Source of the DNA: JBBAGC01 sp964491265
Lineage (GTDB): Bacteria; Spirochaetota; UBA4802; UBA5550
NCBI GenBank assembly: GCA_964491265.1
Contig: CAZBFP010000014.1
Coordinates: 29,062 to 93,061 of the forward strand
Length of the DNA stretch: 64,000 bases
Direction: 5' to 3'
Shown: positions 1 to 8,253 of the stretch, piece by piece
How the letters are laid out: each line of letters begins with the position of its first letter
Numbering within the stretch: the first letter of the stretch is position 1
Made by a program: the position numbers and the translations under genes
The notes under the pieces: generated by a model
Told to the model about the DNA's origin: nothing
Database searches by the model: none
What the model saw: the letters and a program-made list of their open reading frames with translations, nothing else

Positions 1-269
1 TGGAAATTCCCCGATGTATAGTGACAGTCATTGGGATGGCATCCGGAAACAATAACCCCATCTGCCCCTTTCCCGAATGCCTTAAGAATGAGCATAAAAT
101 CCATTCTTCCTGTGCATGGGAATTTGATAATCTTAACATTGGAAGCATACTTAATTCTGCTTGTTCCGGTAAGATCAGCACCTGTATATGTGCACCAGTT
201 GCAGACAAATGCAACAATTTTAGGTTCAAAGGAACTGCTGTTTTCATTCATGCTGGTTTCGCCGCTCAT
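1..269 (-). CDS. mvhD: MvhD/FlpD-family subunit (partial, runs off window start)
   Basis: Reading the minus strand from the ATG at 269 gives about 89 codons with no stop before the window edge. The product shows the motifs FVCNWCTYTGADL, FPCTGRMD and SGCHPNDCHY, which are typical of the methyl-viologen-reducing hydrogenase delta subunit (MvhD/FlpD) family. In known complexes this [2Fe-2S] protein passes electrons from a hydrogenase or formate dehydrogenase to HdrA. Its start overlaps the hdrA stop (ATGA), so the two are translationally coupled, and a GGAGG-type ribosome site lies inside the hdrA end. Only the N-terminal part is visible; the C-terminal half lies outside the window. The family call is quite sure, the electron partner unknown. 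Confidence 0.85.
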   Translation of the reverse strand, partial: MSGETSMNENSSSFEPKIVAFVCNWCTYTGADLTGTSRIKYASNVKIIKFPCTGRMDFMLILKAFGKGADGVIVSGCHPNDCHYTSGNF

Positions 270-2257
270 ATTGCCATCACCTCCGCAAAAATCTGTTCAT
301 TAGAATAGCCCTGAATATCAATTGATTTGCTCCGGCAAAGAGCTACACAGGTACCACACCCCTGGCATAGACCAGGATTAACCCTTGCCACAACTTTAAT
401 GACAGAACCATCCCTTGCCGTAATTTCCTCTTTTTCTATAGCATTATAAGGGCAGGCATGAATACACTTAAAACATCCGACACAGGTGGTGTATACCGGA
501 GCGGGGAGCCTGTTAATAAATGCTATCATCGGTTCTCTAACCAGTTCATCCTGAGAAAATAAAATCATCACTTTGGCTGCAGTTCCGGAAGCTGAAGCTA
601 CAGTTTCCGGAATATCCTTTGGAGACTGACATGCCCCTGCCACAAAAATACCCGCTGTATTTGTATCAACAGGCCCGAGTTTCGGATGGGCCTCTGAAAA
701 AAACTGGTGTCTGTCATAACTTACATGAAGTTTCTGGGCCAGATCTGAAGCACCGTCATTTGCAACACCTGCTGAAGCAAGAACCACCATATCAGCCTTA
801 ATCTCAACAGGCCTGTGCCCCATGAGAGTATCAGCACCCTTTACAATAAGCTTACCCTCTTCCTCATAAACCCTGGAAACACGGCCCCTTATATACTCAA
901 CCCCATCCTCTTCAATGGCTCTGCGCACAAACTCATCATAATTCTTCCCCGCAGCCCTTATGTCCATATAGAAAACATAAGCCTTCCCATGATGAACTTT
1001 ATGTTTGTAAAGCATTGCATGCTTTGCCGTATACATACAGCAGATTTTGGAACAGTATTCCCTCTCCTTGAGCGGGTCACGGGAACCGGCACATGCAATA
1101 AATACAACAGTTTCAGGAACCTCTCCGTCAGATAATCTGCTGATTACACCTTCGGTGGGACCTGAGGCTGAAGCAAGCCTTTCAAACTGAAGTCCATTTA
1201 TAACATCCTTATATCTTCCATAGCCGTATTCAGGAAAAGCGGAAGTATTTAAAACATCAAAACCTGTTGCAAGAACAATAGCCCCAACCTCAACTTCAAT
1301 GAATTCATCCTTCTGCTCAAAATCGATGGCTTTTACTGTACATACTTTTTCACAAACCCTGCAGACCCCTTTTTGGAAGTAATTACAATTCTCCCTGTCT
1401 ATAACAGGCTTATTCGGTACAGCCTGGGGAAATGGAACATAAATAGCTGTTCTGCTTCCGAGACCTGTGTTAAACTCACTGGGAATTTTCTTTACAGGAC
1501 ATTTCTGCGTACAGAGTCCGCAGCCGGTACATTTATCATTATCAACATAACCTGCTTTTCTTTTTATAGTTGCCTTAAAGTTCCCGATAAATCCCTCAAT
1601 ACTCTCCAGCTCCGAATAGGTGTAGAGAGTAATATTTGGATGCTGCGCAACATCCACCATTCTTGGTGTAAGAATACACTGCGAGCAGTCCAGTGTGGGG
1701 AATGTTTCTGAAAGCTGAGACATATGCCCCCCGATAGAAGGGTCGCGCTCAACCAGGATAACCTTATACCCGGCATTGGCAATATCAAGACTTGCCTGTA
1801 TACCTCCAATCCCGCCGCCGATTACAAGGGCAGTCCTTGTAACAGGAACTTTTATCGACTGAAGCGGCTGGTTCTTCTTAACTTTCTCAGTAATAATCTT
1901 AACAAGGTCAGCAGCCTTATCTGTTGTTTTAGCCGATTTTTCATGTACCCAGGAGCAGTGCTCCCTCAGGTTAGCCATCTCGCATAGATACGGGTTAAGC
2001 CCCCCTTCAGCACATGCTCTTCTGAAAGTCGGCTCATGCATCCTGGGTGAGCAGGCTCCAACAACAACGCCAGTAAGATTATGCTCCTTAATTGCCTGCT
2101 TAATAAGATTCTGTCCAGGATCGGAACACATATACTTATAGTCTGTACTGTAAACAACACCCGGGATATGAGAAGAGACTTCTGCAACTTTTTCCACATC
2201 CACTGTGGCACTGATATTTTCACCGCAATGGCAGATAAAAACTCCAATTCTTGACAT
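266..2257 (-). CDS. hdrA: CoB-CoM heterodisulfide reductase-like flavoprotein, subunit A
   Basis: 663 residues with the HdrA layout. An N-terminal Cys-containing domain comes first, then a FAD/NAD-type Rossmann fold with VIGGGIGG near residue 147. A ferredoxin-like cluster motif CTGCGLCTQKCP lies near 242. Two C-terminal [4Fe-4S] motifs, CVGCFKCIHACP near 590 and CQGCGTCVALC near 632, complete it. HdrA is the flavin-bifurcating core of HdrABC complexes. In bacteria lacking methanogenesis it couples low-potential ferredoxin to disulfide or other acceptors. It abuts hdrB upstream and overlaps mvhD downstream. All cluster cysteines seem intact and there is no in-frame UGA suggesting selenocysteine. 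The physiological substrate cannot be read from sequence. Confidence 0.9.
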   Translation of the reverse strand: MSRIGVFICHCGENISATVDVEKVAEVSSHIPGVVYSTDYKYMCSDPGQNLIKQAIKEHNLTGVVVGACSPRMHEPTFRRACAEGGLNPYLCEMANLREHCSWVHEKSAKTTDKAADLVKIITEKVKKNQPLQSIKVPVTRTALVIGGGIGGIQASLDIANAGYKVILVERDPSIGGHMSQLSETFPTLDCSQCILTPRMVDVAQHPNITLYTYSELESIEGFIGNFKATIKRKAGYVDNDKCTGCGLCTQKCPVKKIPSEFNTGLGSRTAIYVPFPQAVPNKPVIDRENCNYFQKGVCRVCEKVCTVKAIDFEQKDEFIEVEVGAIVLATGFDVLNTSAFPEYGYGRYKDVINGLQFERLASASGPTEGVISRLSDGEVPETVVFIACAGSRDPLKEREYCSKICCMYTAKHAMLYKHKVHHGKAYVFYMDIRAAGKNYDEFVRRAIEEDGVEYIRGRVSRVYEEEGKLIVKGADTLMGHRPVEIKADMVVLASAGVANDGASDLAQKLHVSYDRHQFFSEAHPKLGPVDTNTAGIFVAGACQSPKDIPETVASASGTAAKVMILFSQDELVREPMIAFINRLPAPVYTTCVGCFKCIHACPYNAIEKEEITARDGSVIKVVARVNPGLCQGCGTCVALCRSKSIDIQGYSNEQIFAEVMAI

Positions 2258-3163
2258 CTAAACCTCCACTTCCAGAGCCGGGGCACCTTCACCTGCCGCC
2301 CTGACAATCGGATCCGGCTTAAGGTTCACTTTTACCAGATGGCGATGAAGGCCCAGCTTTTTAAAATCAAGACCAAGAGCAAGTCCAATGGCCTGTGTAA
2401 TATATAAAACCGGAATTTCAAATTTCCTGTTTGCCGCTTTTTCAATCGCCGGTCTTCTCATGTCCAGGTTGGAATGACACATGGGACAGGCAACAATAAT
2501 CGCTTCAGCACCGCGGTTTACCGCGTCATTTATAATTTTTGCTGAGAGTCTGCCCACAATATCTGTTCTGGAAACAGAAAAACCAGCTCCGCAGCACTCA
2601 ACCTTAAATGCCCAGTCAAGAGGACGTGCACCAGCTGCTTCCAGTATCCCCTCCATAACCAAAGGGTCTTCATGGCGGTCAATCCCCACAAGATCCCTGG
2701 GCCGTGAAAGAAGACAGCCGTAATATGATGCTGTGGCGAAATTAAAGGGATTTGTAACTTTTGAACTTATATCCCCGGCAGATATTCCTGAAAGTACATC
2801 AAGAATATTTACAGGAATTGCCTTCCCTGTATAATCCATATCTATGGCTTTTGAAATTCTATCTTTCAATTCGTTATCATTTAGAAGTTCTTTTCTTGTC
2901 CCTGCAAGTCTGCTGAAACATGCTGCACAGGGTACAAGGATTTGATCAAGCCCCTCACGTTCCGCTATGGCAAGAATCCTTGCAGGAAGAGCCAGTGCAA
3001 GTTCATGATTGAGATTGTGAGCTGCAGTTGCGCCGCAGCAGTTCCAGTCCGGAACCTCAACAAGCTCTATCCCGATTGCCGGGGCAAGTGCTCTTACTGA
3101 TTCATCATATTCACGTGCTGTACCGGGCAGAGAACACCCCGGATAATAACCGATCCTTATCAT
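2258..3163 (-). CDS. hdrB: Heterodisulfide reductase-like subunit B (CCG domains)
   Basis: 301 residues carrying two cysteine-rich CCG-type motifs. The first is NCCGATAAHN followed by PCAACFSRL; the second is ECCGAGFS followed by ACPMCHSNLD. In characterised HdrB these bind the non-cubane [4Fe-4S] clusters that reduce the disulfide substrate. The TAATG junction at 3163 overlaps the hdrC stop by one base, and hdrA begins directly after the stop, so the genes form a tightly coupled operon. HdrB-like proteins also occur in succinate:quinone and glycolate oxidoreductases. The operon with HdrA, HdrC and MvhD makes a heterodisulfide-reductase-type complex the best reading. The acceptor is unknown. 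Confidence 0.9.
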   Translation of the reverse strand: MIRIGYYPGCSLPGTAREYDESVRALAPAIGIELVEVPDWNCCGATAAHNLNHELALALPARILAIAEREGLDQILVPCAACFSRLAGTRKELLNDNELKDRISKAIDMDYTGKAIPVNILDVLSGISAGDISSKVTNPFNFATASYYGCLLSRPRDLVGIDRHEDPLVMEGILEAAGARPLDWAFKVECCGAGFSVSRTDIVGRLSAKIINDAVNRGAEAIIVACPMCHSNLDMRRPAIEKAANRKFEIPVLYITQAIGLALGLDFKKLGLHRHLVKVNLKPDPIVRAAGEGAPALEVEV

Positions 3164-3735
3164 TATTCCCCCCTCTTTTCCAGCCGGGTATTTTTGAAAA
3201 TATTTCTAATCCCCGTACGGTCTTTTATGCTGTGCGGCAGAAGAGAAAGCTTCCCCTTTAAAAACAATCCCGGCGCAGTAAGAAGATCCTGGAAGAGATC
3301 ACGTGTTCTCAATTTATAAAGCCCTATTAATCCAACCTCATATAATCGCCCGGTATACTTTATTGAATCAAGAAATGACCTGTGAAAAGCCAAAATTTTT
3401 TTTGCCCCGGGATTAACCATATTAAGCCTTACAGATTCCTGTCTTAAAAAATCTGTTACTGCTGCTATGCTTACTTTTTGCGGACATCTGGAAGCGCACA
3501 TCTCACATGATAGACAAAGCCAGATGCTCATTGAACGGAGCACTGCATTTCTATCAGCCTCATTATCAGTCTGGAGCATTCTTATTATCATGCTTGGCGG
3601 GAAATCCATATCCTCTGCAACAGGGCAGCCTGCTGAGCATTTACCGCACTGATAGCAGTTCAATATACTCTCACCTGTACTGTGTTTTATCTGAGATGAA
3701 TATGAATCATTATGATGATCATTTACATGGTTCAT
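3163..3735 (-). CDS. hdrC: Heterodisulfide reductase-like iron-sulfur subunit C
   Basis: 190 residues with two [4Fe-4S] motifs: CYQCGKCSAGCP near residue 27 and CLSCEMCASRCP near residue 75. This spacing is typical of HdrC, which links HdrA to HdrB. It is the first gene of hdrC-hdrB-hdrA-mvhD. The ATG at 3735 is preceded on the minus strand by an AGGGTGAT ribosome site, and a TTGACA-like promoter lies about 100 bases upstream. The N-terminus is hydrophilic and His-rich (NHVNDHHND), with no membrane segments, so a soluble cytoplasmic complex is expected. Confidence 0.9.
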   Translation of the reverse strand: MNHVNDHHNDSYSSQIKHSTGESILNCYQCGKCSAGCPVAEDMDFPPSMIIRMLQTDNEADRNAVLRSMSIWLCLSCEMCASRCPQKVSIAAVTDFLRQESVRLNMVNPGAKKILAFHRSFLDSIKYTGRLYEVGLIGLYKLRTRDLFQDLLTAPGLFLKGKLSLLPHSIKDRTGIRNIFKNTRLEKRGE

Positions 3736-3814
3736 TCTATCACCCTTAGTTTTCTTTTTTCCGGAATAATTATCCCTATGGGAATATGCTAAACAAGAAT
3801 TTAGATATTTTAAC

Positions 3815-3843
3815 GAAATATTTTACATGAAACAAACTGTCAA
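3815..3843 (-). promoter_or_regulatory. Candidate sigma-70 promoter of the hdrCBA-mvhD operon
   Basis: On the minus strand TTGACA (3843-3838) is followed after 17 bases by TATTTC (3820-3815). The -35 box is perfect and the -10 box weak. It is the best candidate I see between hdrC and the left end of the divergent gap. Confidence 0.35.
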
Positions 3844-4154
3844 GTGAATGTCTTTTTTTAATATTTTTTTTTCTCAGCCCCTCTGAAAAAATTTTTCTTT
3901 GCCGGTTTACTCTTACTATATGTAAAAAAAATATTCATTTTCACACATGTGCTCATCTTGAAATATAAAAAATATTAACACAATGACTGATAATTCGGAA
4001 AACTTAATTAAGTGATGCAACAACAGGGATCTGGCCTGGCATTCGGATATGAAAGACTGATTCAACCGATAAGCAGAAAAAAGAAAATGATTTTGCAGAA
4101 ATCAATAGCTAACCACGCTATAACCAATCCAAAGTATTGATTGACAAAATAGGC

Positions 4155-4177
4155 ACTTTTAATTCATCATTAAAAGT
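4155..4177 (+). promoter_or_regulatory. Inverted repeat, possible operator upstream of 4245 gene
   Basis: ACTTTTAAT, a 5-base spacer, then ATTAAAAGT: a perfect 9-bp inverted repeat. It starts 9 bases after a TTGACA box at 4141-4146, where a regulator would cover the promoter. No convincing -10 box could be fixed and the regulator is unknown. Confidence 0.35.
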
Positions 4178-4244
4178 AGAAATTATCTTAATTTATCACT
4201 ATGTTTTAACTGGATGAAAAATAAAAACCTGATGGAGAATAAAA

Positions 4245-4595
4245 ATGAGTTTTATGAAAGATATTAAACGCTCTTTTCTGAAATACAGCGAAAAGGTTGT
4301 AAATAAGACCGACAACCTTACACGGATAGCAAAGCTTAACATCGAAATAAAAAAAGCCATGGCTGCAATTGATGAGAGAAAAACAAAAATTGGTGATGCT
4401 GTACTTCAAAAGCATGAATCAAATGCAGATTCTATCATGTTCAAAGATAGTGAAATCTCCGGAGATCTTGAAGAAATTGATAATCTTAAAATTAAAATCA
4501 ATGAACTGAAAACATCTCTTGAAGAAGTTAAAAAGAAAAAGGAACCATCCGAAGTTTTTGATGAAACAGATGAATCCGGGGAAGAAAAAGTATAA
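4245..4595 (+). CDS. Small coiled-coil hypothetical protein
   Basis: 116 residues, highly charged, with no signal peptide or membrane segment. Residues about 25-100 are predominantly Lys, Glu, Ile and Leu in a heptad-like pattern (IDNLKIKINELKTSLEEVKKKK), which suggests a long helical coiled coil. The C-terminal tail is acidic. The ATG is preceded by a GGAG-type ribosome site (GATGGAGAATAAAA). It ends two bases before rnr begins, so both probably share a transcript. I do not recognise a family; a structural or scaffold role is only a guess. Confidence 0.7.
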   Translation: MSFMKDIKRSFLKYSEKVVNKTDNLTRIAKLNIEIKKAMAAIDERKTKIGDAVLQKHESNADSIMFKDSEISGDLEEIDNLKIKINELKTSLEEVKKKKEPSEVFDETDESGEEKV

Positions 4596-4597
4596 TT

Positions 4598-6715
4598 ATG
4601 CCAGTATCAATAAAAAAAATTATTTCAACAATAGAGTCTATGCCGGATGTTTTCACCAGAAAAGCTCTTACTGATATTATTGTAAGACCGGAAGATGAAA
4701 AACCGGTAAAAAATAATACAGGCAAAAAAAAGAGCGTATACCGCCCCCAGAAGGATATCTCCAAAATAGAAGAAACCCTAACCGCCCTTGCTGCACTGGG
4801 ATACCTTGAAAAAGGGAAAAAAGTTTTCCGCAAACAGGGGTCTCTGGAATTTGAAGGGGGTATTAAGCTGAACTCTTCGAAAGATGCTATTGCTGAATAT
4901 AATGGGAAAGATATTATCATAAGCAGAATCGATTCAAATTCAGCACAGAATGAAGACCATGTGCGTATAAAAATCTACGATTACAAAAAAGGATTCTTCT
5001 ACGGAAAGGTTACGGGAATTTCCAGAAGAAAAAAAACCCTTCATGCTGCTAAAGTTGAGAGGAAATCGGGGGGGAGCGCCATACTCTCTCTCCTTGACAC
5101 TCCGGCTGATATGGAAGTTATATGCCAGAAGCCTGTCAAAGAAATAAATGCAGGGGATTTTGCGATCATTTCCCTTACAGGAAAAACTATATCCGGGAGA
5201 CGGGACTGCAGAATTATGCAGACATTCGACAGAGAAAACGAAGAGTTTGATTTTCTCCGCATTAAGCTGAAACACACCCTCCCTGATGCATACACCGGAA
5301 AACTTGAGGAAATTAGCCCTGAAGAACTGATACCTGAAGATGAATTAAAAAACCGTAAAGACTACACAAAACTATTCACAGTCACCATTGATGGCGAAAC
5401 AGCCAAGGATTTTGATGACGCCATATCTATAAAGGCGGGCAGAAACAGCACAAAGCTTTATGTACATATTGCGGATGTCTCCGCGTATGTAGCCATAGGG
5501 TCAGAGCTTGACCAGGAAGCTTTTAAACGCGGAACAAGCTATTATCTTGGAAGCAAGGTAATCCCCATGCTCCCTGAAGTAATATCAAATGAAAGCTGCT
5601 CTCTAAAGGAGACTCAGAAACGATTTACCCTGACAGCTGAGATTATTTTTGACAGCAGCGGAAATATGACAAAATTTGAAGCTTACCGGGGAATAATAAA
5701 AGTCAACAAGCGCCTTACTTATGAAAAGGCTGATGAGATTCTCGGGAAAAGGGGCTTCGGGTCCCTTAATGCGAATCTTAAACAGATGTACCTTCTTGCA
5801 AAGACGCTAAACAAAAAACGGAGCAGCCAGGGGAGACTTGACCTTAATCTTACAGACCAGGAAATAATCTATGACGGCGACAAACTAAAAGAGATACGTT
5901 TCGCTAAAAGGCTCAGAAGTCACATGCTGATTGAAGAATTGATGCTGAGCGCAAATGAGGCTGTTTCACGCTTCATCAAAGAGAAGGAGATTCCCTCTCT
6001 TTACAGGGTACATGAAAAGATAAGTGATGACAACAATGAGTCTCTGAAAAAATTTATGAAAGTACTCGGTATCAAAGTCCCATTAAAAAAAGGAGCAGCC
6101 CTCAATCTTCAGGAGGTACTGCATAAAGTGGCTGGAGAGCCTTATGAGCAGGTTGTGAGCCTTGTAATATTAAAATCGATGATGCAGGCATTTTACGGGC
6201 CTGAACCACTGGGTCATTTCGGACTGGGTTTTACAGACTACACACATTTTACCTCACCCATAAGAAGATATCCCGACCTTGTTGTTCACAGATGCCTCAA
6301 GTCAATTATTGACTCATCACCCCCTCCATATACCATGCCGGAGCTTCTGGAAATAGGTGAAAAGTCCTCAATAATGGAAAGGATTGCCCAGAAGGGGGAA
6401 CGTGACCTCATAAAAATTAAATCGTGCCGCATACTGAAGGATAGTGTGGGCATGGAGTTTGAAGCAGTGATAAGCGGGATGACAAAATTCGGCCTATTTA
6501 TTTCTCTCATAGATATGCCCATTGAAGGAATGATACCCCTGAAAAATATGAGAGATGACTATTATATTCTTAATGAAGAGGAGTATACTGTTACCGGTAA
6601 AAGGTCGAACAAGGTATTCAGACTTGGAGACAAACTTAAAGTGAAACTTGTTAAGGCTGAGATTGAAACATTGAGAATCGATTTTGAACCGGCGAGGACT
6701 CCACGGAGAAAATGA
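4598..6715 (+). CDS. rnr: Ribonuclease R (RNB-family 3'-5' exoribonuclease)
   Basis: 705 residues. N-terminal cold-shock/OB-like region to about residue 230, then the RNB catalytic domain. The metal-binding motif TAKDFDDAISI lies near residue 270, and HFTSPIRRYPDLVVHRCL near 550 is the second family signature. A C-terminal S1 domain (FEAVISGMTKFGLFISL) follows near 625. RNase R degrades structured RNA processively and acts in RNA turnover and ribosome quality control. The long C-terminal Lys-rich tail of the E. coli enzyme is missing, as in many short RNase R proteins. It sits between the coiled-coil gene and the phosphoesterase-domain gene, with which it overlaps by 4 bases. Confidence 0.95.
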   Translation: MPVSIKKIISTIESMPDVFTRKALTDIIVRPEDEKPVKNNTGKKKSVYRPQKDISKIEETLTALAALGYLEKGKKVFRKQGSLEFEGGIKLNSSKDAIAEYNGKDIIISRIDSNSAQNEDHVRIKIYDYKKGFFYGKVTGISRRKKTLHAAKVERKSGGSAILSLLDTPADMEVICQKPVKEINAGDFAIISLTGKTISGRRDCRIMQTFDRENEEFDFLRIKLKHTLPDAYTGKLEEISPEELIPEDELKNRKDYTKLFTVTIDGETAKDFDDAISIKAGRNSTKLYVHIADVSAYVAIGSELDQEAFKRGTSYYLGSKVIPMLPEVISNESCSLKETQKRFTLTAEIIFDSSGNMTKFEAYRGIIKVNKRLTYEKADEILGKRGFGSLNANLKQMYLLAKTLNKKRSSQGRLDLNLTDQEIIYDGDKLKEIRFAKRLRSHMLIEELMLSANEAVSRFIKEKEIPSLYRVHEKISDDNNESLKKFMKVLGIKVPLKKGAALNLQEVLHKVAGEPYEQVVSLVILKSMMQAFYGPEPLGHFGLGFTDYTHFTSPIRRYPDLVVHRCLKSIIDSSPPPYTMPELLEIGEKSSIMERIAQKGERDLIKIKSCRILKDSVGMEFEAVISGMTKFGLFISLIDMPIEGMIPLKNMRDDYYILNEEEYTVTGKRSNKVFRLGDKLKVKLVKAEIETLRIDFEPARTPRRK

Positions 6716-7074
6716 ATTTCGTAATACATTATCACAGTACTGAAACAGATCATTACGATTTTATGATTGAGAAGGAAGACACACTCTTAACATGGCGCTT
6801 AGAATTAGATGATTACAAAAAAATGCTCAATGGGGAAACAGCTTCCGCACTGAGCATTCAGGACCACGACAGAAAGTATCTCAATTACCAGGGGCCTGTC
6901 AGCTGCGGGCGCGGACATGTGAAGCTGATTGATTCAGGTAAATATAAAGTAATCAGTAACAATATTTTTCTTCTCCATGGAGATATTGTTTCAGGAAACC
7001 TTGCCATAGAAGCAGGGAATGAAGGTAAAGATAGATTTACACTGACACCTGGAACCATGAAAGATCACGAATAA
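6712..7074 (+). CDS. Stand-alone LigD-type 3'-phosphoesterase (PE) domain protein
   Basis: 120 residues. The N-terminal motif HYDFMIEKEDTLLTWRL matches the conserved start of DNA ligase D 3'-phosphoesterase domains, where a His/Asp pair contributes to the Mn site. Next comes DHDRKYLNYQGPVSCGRGHVKL, corresponding to the family's H..Y..FEG.I..G..G.G.V region. In LigD this domain trims 3' ends at breaks during end joining; small free-standing versions exist in bacteria and archaea and are poorly studied. The start ATGA overlaps the rnr stop, indicating coupling. No ligase, Ku or polymerase domain is attached or adjacent. Family call good, substrate unknown. Confidence 0.75.
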   Translation: MNFVIHYHSTETDHYDFMIEKEDTLLTWRLELDDYKKMLNGETASALSIQDHDRKYLNYQGPVSCGRGHVKLIDSGKYKVISNNIFLLHGDIVSGNLAIEAGNEGKDRFTLTPGTMKDHE

Positions 7075-7102
7075 ACAATTTATAAAAGGATAAAATTTAA
7101 CA

Positions 7103-8146
7103 ATGAAAAATGCTGCAATCATCGGAGCTACCGGTTTCGGCGGTCTTGGTCTTATAGACCTTTTAACATCACATCCTGAGATTAACATAAAAGTACTTGC
7201 CGCCCTTGATCATGGAGAAAGTATTTCAAAAATGTATCCTCACCTCCGAGGGATCTGCGATTTAATGGTAACAGATCCGGAAATGACCGATCTTGACAAT
7301 ATTGACATTGCTTTTCTTGCAACCCCCGATCAGGTGGGGATGAAAATAATCAGAAAATTTTATGAACGGAATATTCCTGTAATAGATTTCAGCGGTGATT
7401 TCAGGTTCAGCAATATTGAAGATTATAAAATCTATGCTGCCAACAAGGGCATGTCTGCTGAACACAGTGCCCCTGAATTACTTGCTGAATCAGTTTACGG
7501 ACTCCCTGAAATAAACAGGGACCTGATAAAAACAGCACCAATTATAGGGAACCCGGGCTGTTTTGCAATGGCAATGATTCTTGCTCTGCTCCCCCTCTCT
7601 GAAGCAGGAGGGATTGACTCCGACACAATCATCTGTGACGGCAAAACAGGTGTATCTGGTGCAGGGATTAATCCCGGCCAGGCCAACTCCTATCCTCTCC
7701 GATATGAAGCTGCAAACTCATACAGAGAGGGGAAACACCAGCATCTGGTTGAAGTGGAAAATATCATAAGCAGGTCATGCGGCACGGATAAAAAAATATT
7801 TTTTGTTCCCCAGATAATCCCCATGAACAGGGGTATTATTGTAACAACATATGCTGACATTAAAGACAGCTATACTGATGAGTCTCTTTACTCACTATAC
7901 AGTAATTACTATAAAGAATCCCCCTTTGTATTTGTTTCACACACCTCACCTCCAACATCAGAGGTAAGGGGAACCAACAGGTGTGTAATCCGGGCCATTC
8001 CTGACAAGCGCACAGGTAAAGTAGTAATCGTTTCAGTAATTGACAACCTTATAAAAGGGCAGTCAGGTAACGCAGTTCAGAACGCTAACATAAGACTCGG
8101 TTTTGATGAAAATACCGGTCTCAATATTACACCCCTTTATCCTTAA
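7103..8146 (+). CDS. argC: N-acetyl-gamma-glutamyl-phosphate reductase
   Basis: 347 residues, usual for ArgC. N-terminal Rossmann motif AIIGATGFGGLGLIDLL, then the active-site loop GNPGCFAMAM with catalytic Cys153. A conserved His lies in GKHQHLVEVE near 212-214, and the C-terminal ending QSGNAVQNANIRLGFDE is typical. It reduces N-acetylglutamyl phosphate to the semialdehyde in arginine biosynthesis. No other arg gene is in the window. It follows the phosphoesterase gene by 28 bases, preceded by an AAAGGATAAA ribosome site, so it may be the last gene of the rnr operon. The next gene, ptsI, has its own promoter. Confidence 0.95.
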   Translation: MKNAAIIGATGFGGLGLIDLLTSHPEINIKVLAALDHGESISKMYPHLRGICDLMVTDPEMTDLDNIDIAFLATPDQVGMKIIRKFYERNIPVIDFSGDFRFSNIEDYKIYAANKGMSAEHSAPELLAESVYGLPEINRDLIKTAPIIGNPGCFAMAMILALLPLSEAGGIDSDTIICDGKTGVSGAGINPGQANSYPLRYEAANSYREGKHQHLVEVENIISRSCGTDKKIFFVPQIIPMNRGIIVTTYADIKDSYTDESLYSLYSNYYKESPFVFVSHTSPPTSEVRGTNRCVIRAIPDKRTGKVVIVSVIDNLIKGQSGNAVQNANIRLGFDENTGLNITPLYP

Positions 8147-8152
8147 ATTCGA

Positions 8153-8181
8153 TTGACATATATGGAAAAAATGTTTATATA
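8153..8181 (+). promoter_or_regulatory. Strong sigma-70-type promoter of ptsI
   Basis: TTGACA (8153-8158), a 17-base spacer, then TATATA (8176-8181). It lies just after the argC stop and 73 bases before the ptsI ATG. Confidence 0.7.
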
Positions 8182-8185
8182 TCTC

Positions 8186-8200
8186 ATTCTTTCGAAGAAT
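8186..8200 (+). promoter_or_regulatory. Palindrome at the ptsI transcription start
   Basis: ATTCTT-TCG-AAGAAT, a perfect 6-bp inverted repeat with a 3-base centre. It begins 5 bases after the -10 box and so covers the expected +1. This is a plausible operator, but the regulator is unknown. Confidence 0.35.
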
Positions 8201-8253
8201 TTATCAGTTCAATTTTTTTTAAAAATCAACAATTTCAGGCGCCGGGATAAATA

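Larger units (their letters stand above)
3736..4244. other. Divergent intergenic region hdrC / small coiled-coil gene
   Basis: 509 AT-rich bases without a convincing ORF. It holds the candidate hdrC promoter and, toward the plus-strand gene, a TTGACA (4141-4146) followed by a perfect 9-bp inverted repeat. Nothing else was recognised. Confidence 0.6.

Noticed and set aside
815..1135. Open frame on the plus strand opposite hdrA
   Set aside because: Lies entirely inside hdrA, which has full domain support; composition is that of an antisense shadow.
4245..4595. Anti-sigma or phasin family for the small coiled-coil protein
   Set aside because: Only generic coiled-coil character is visible; no family motif supports either idea.
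8186..8253. Riboswitch in the ptsI leader
   Set aside because: The leader is only about 65 bases and AT-rich; apart from one 6-bp palindrome no conserved aptamer-like structure is seen.
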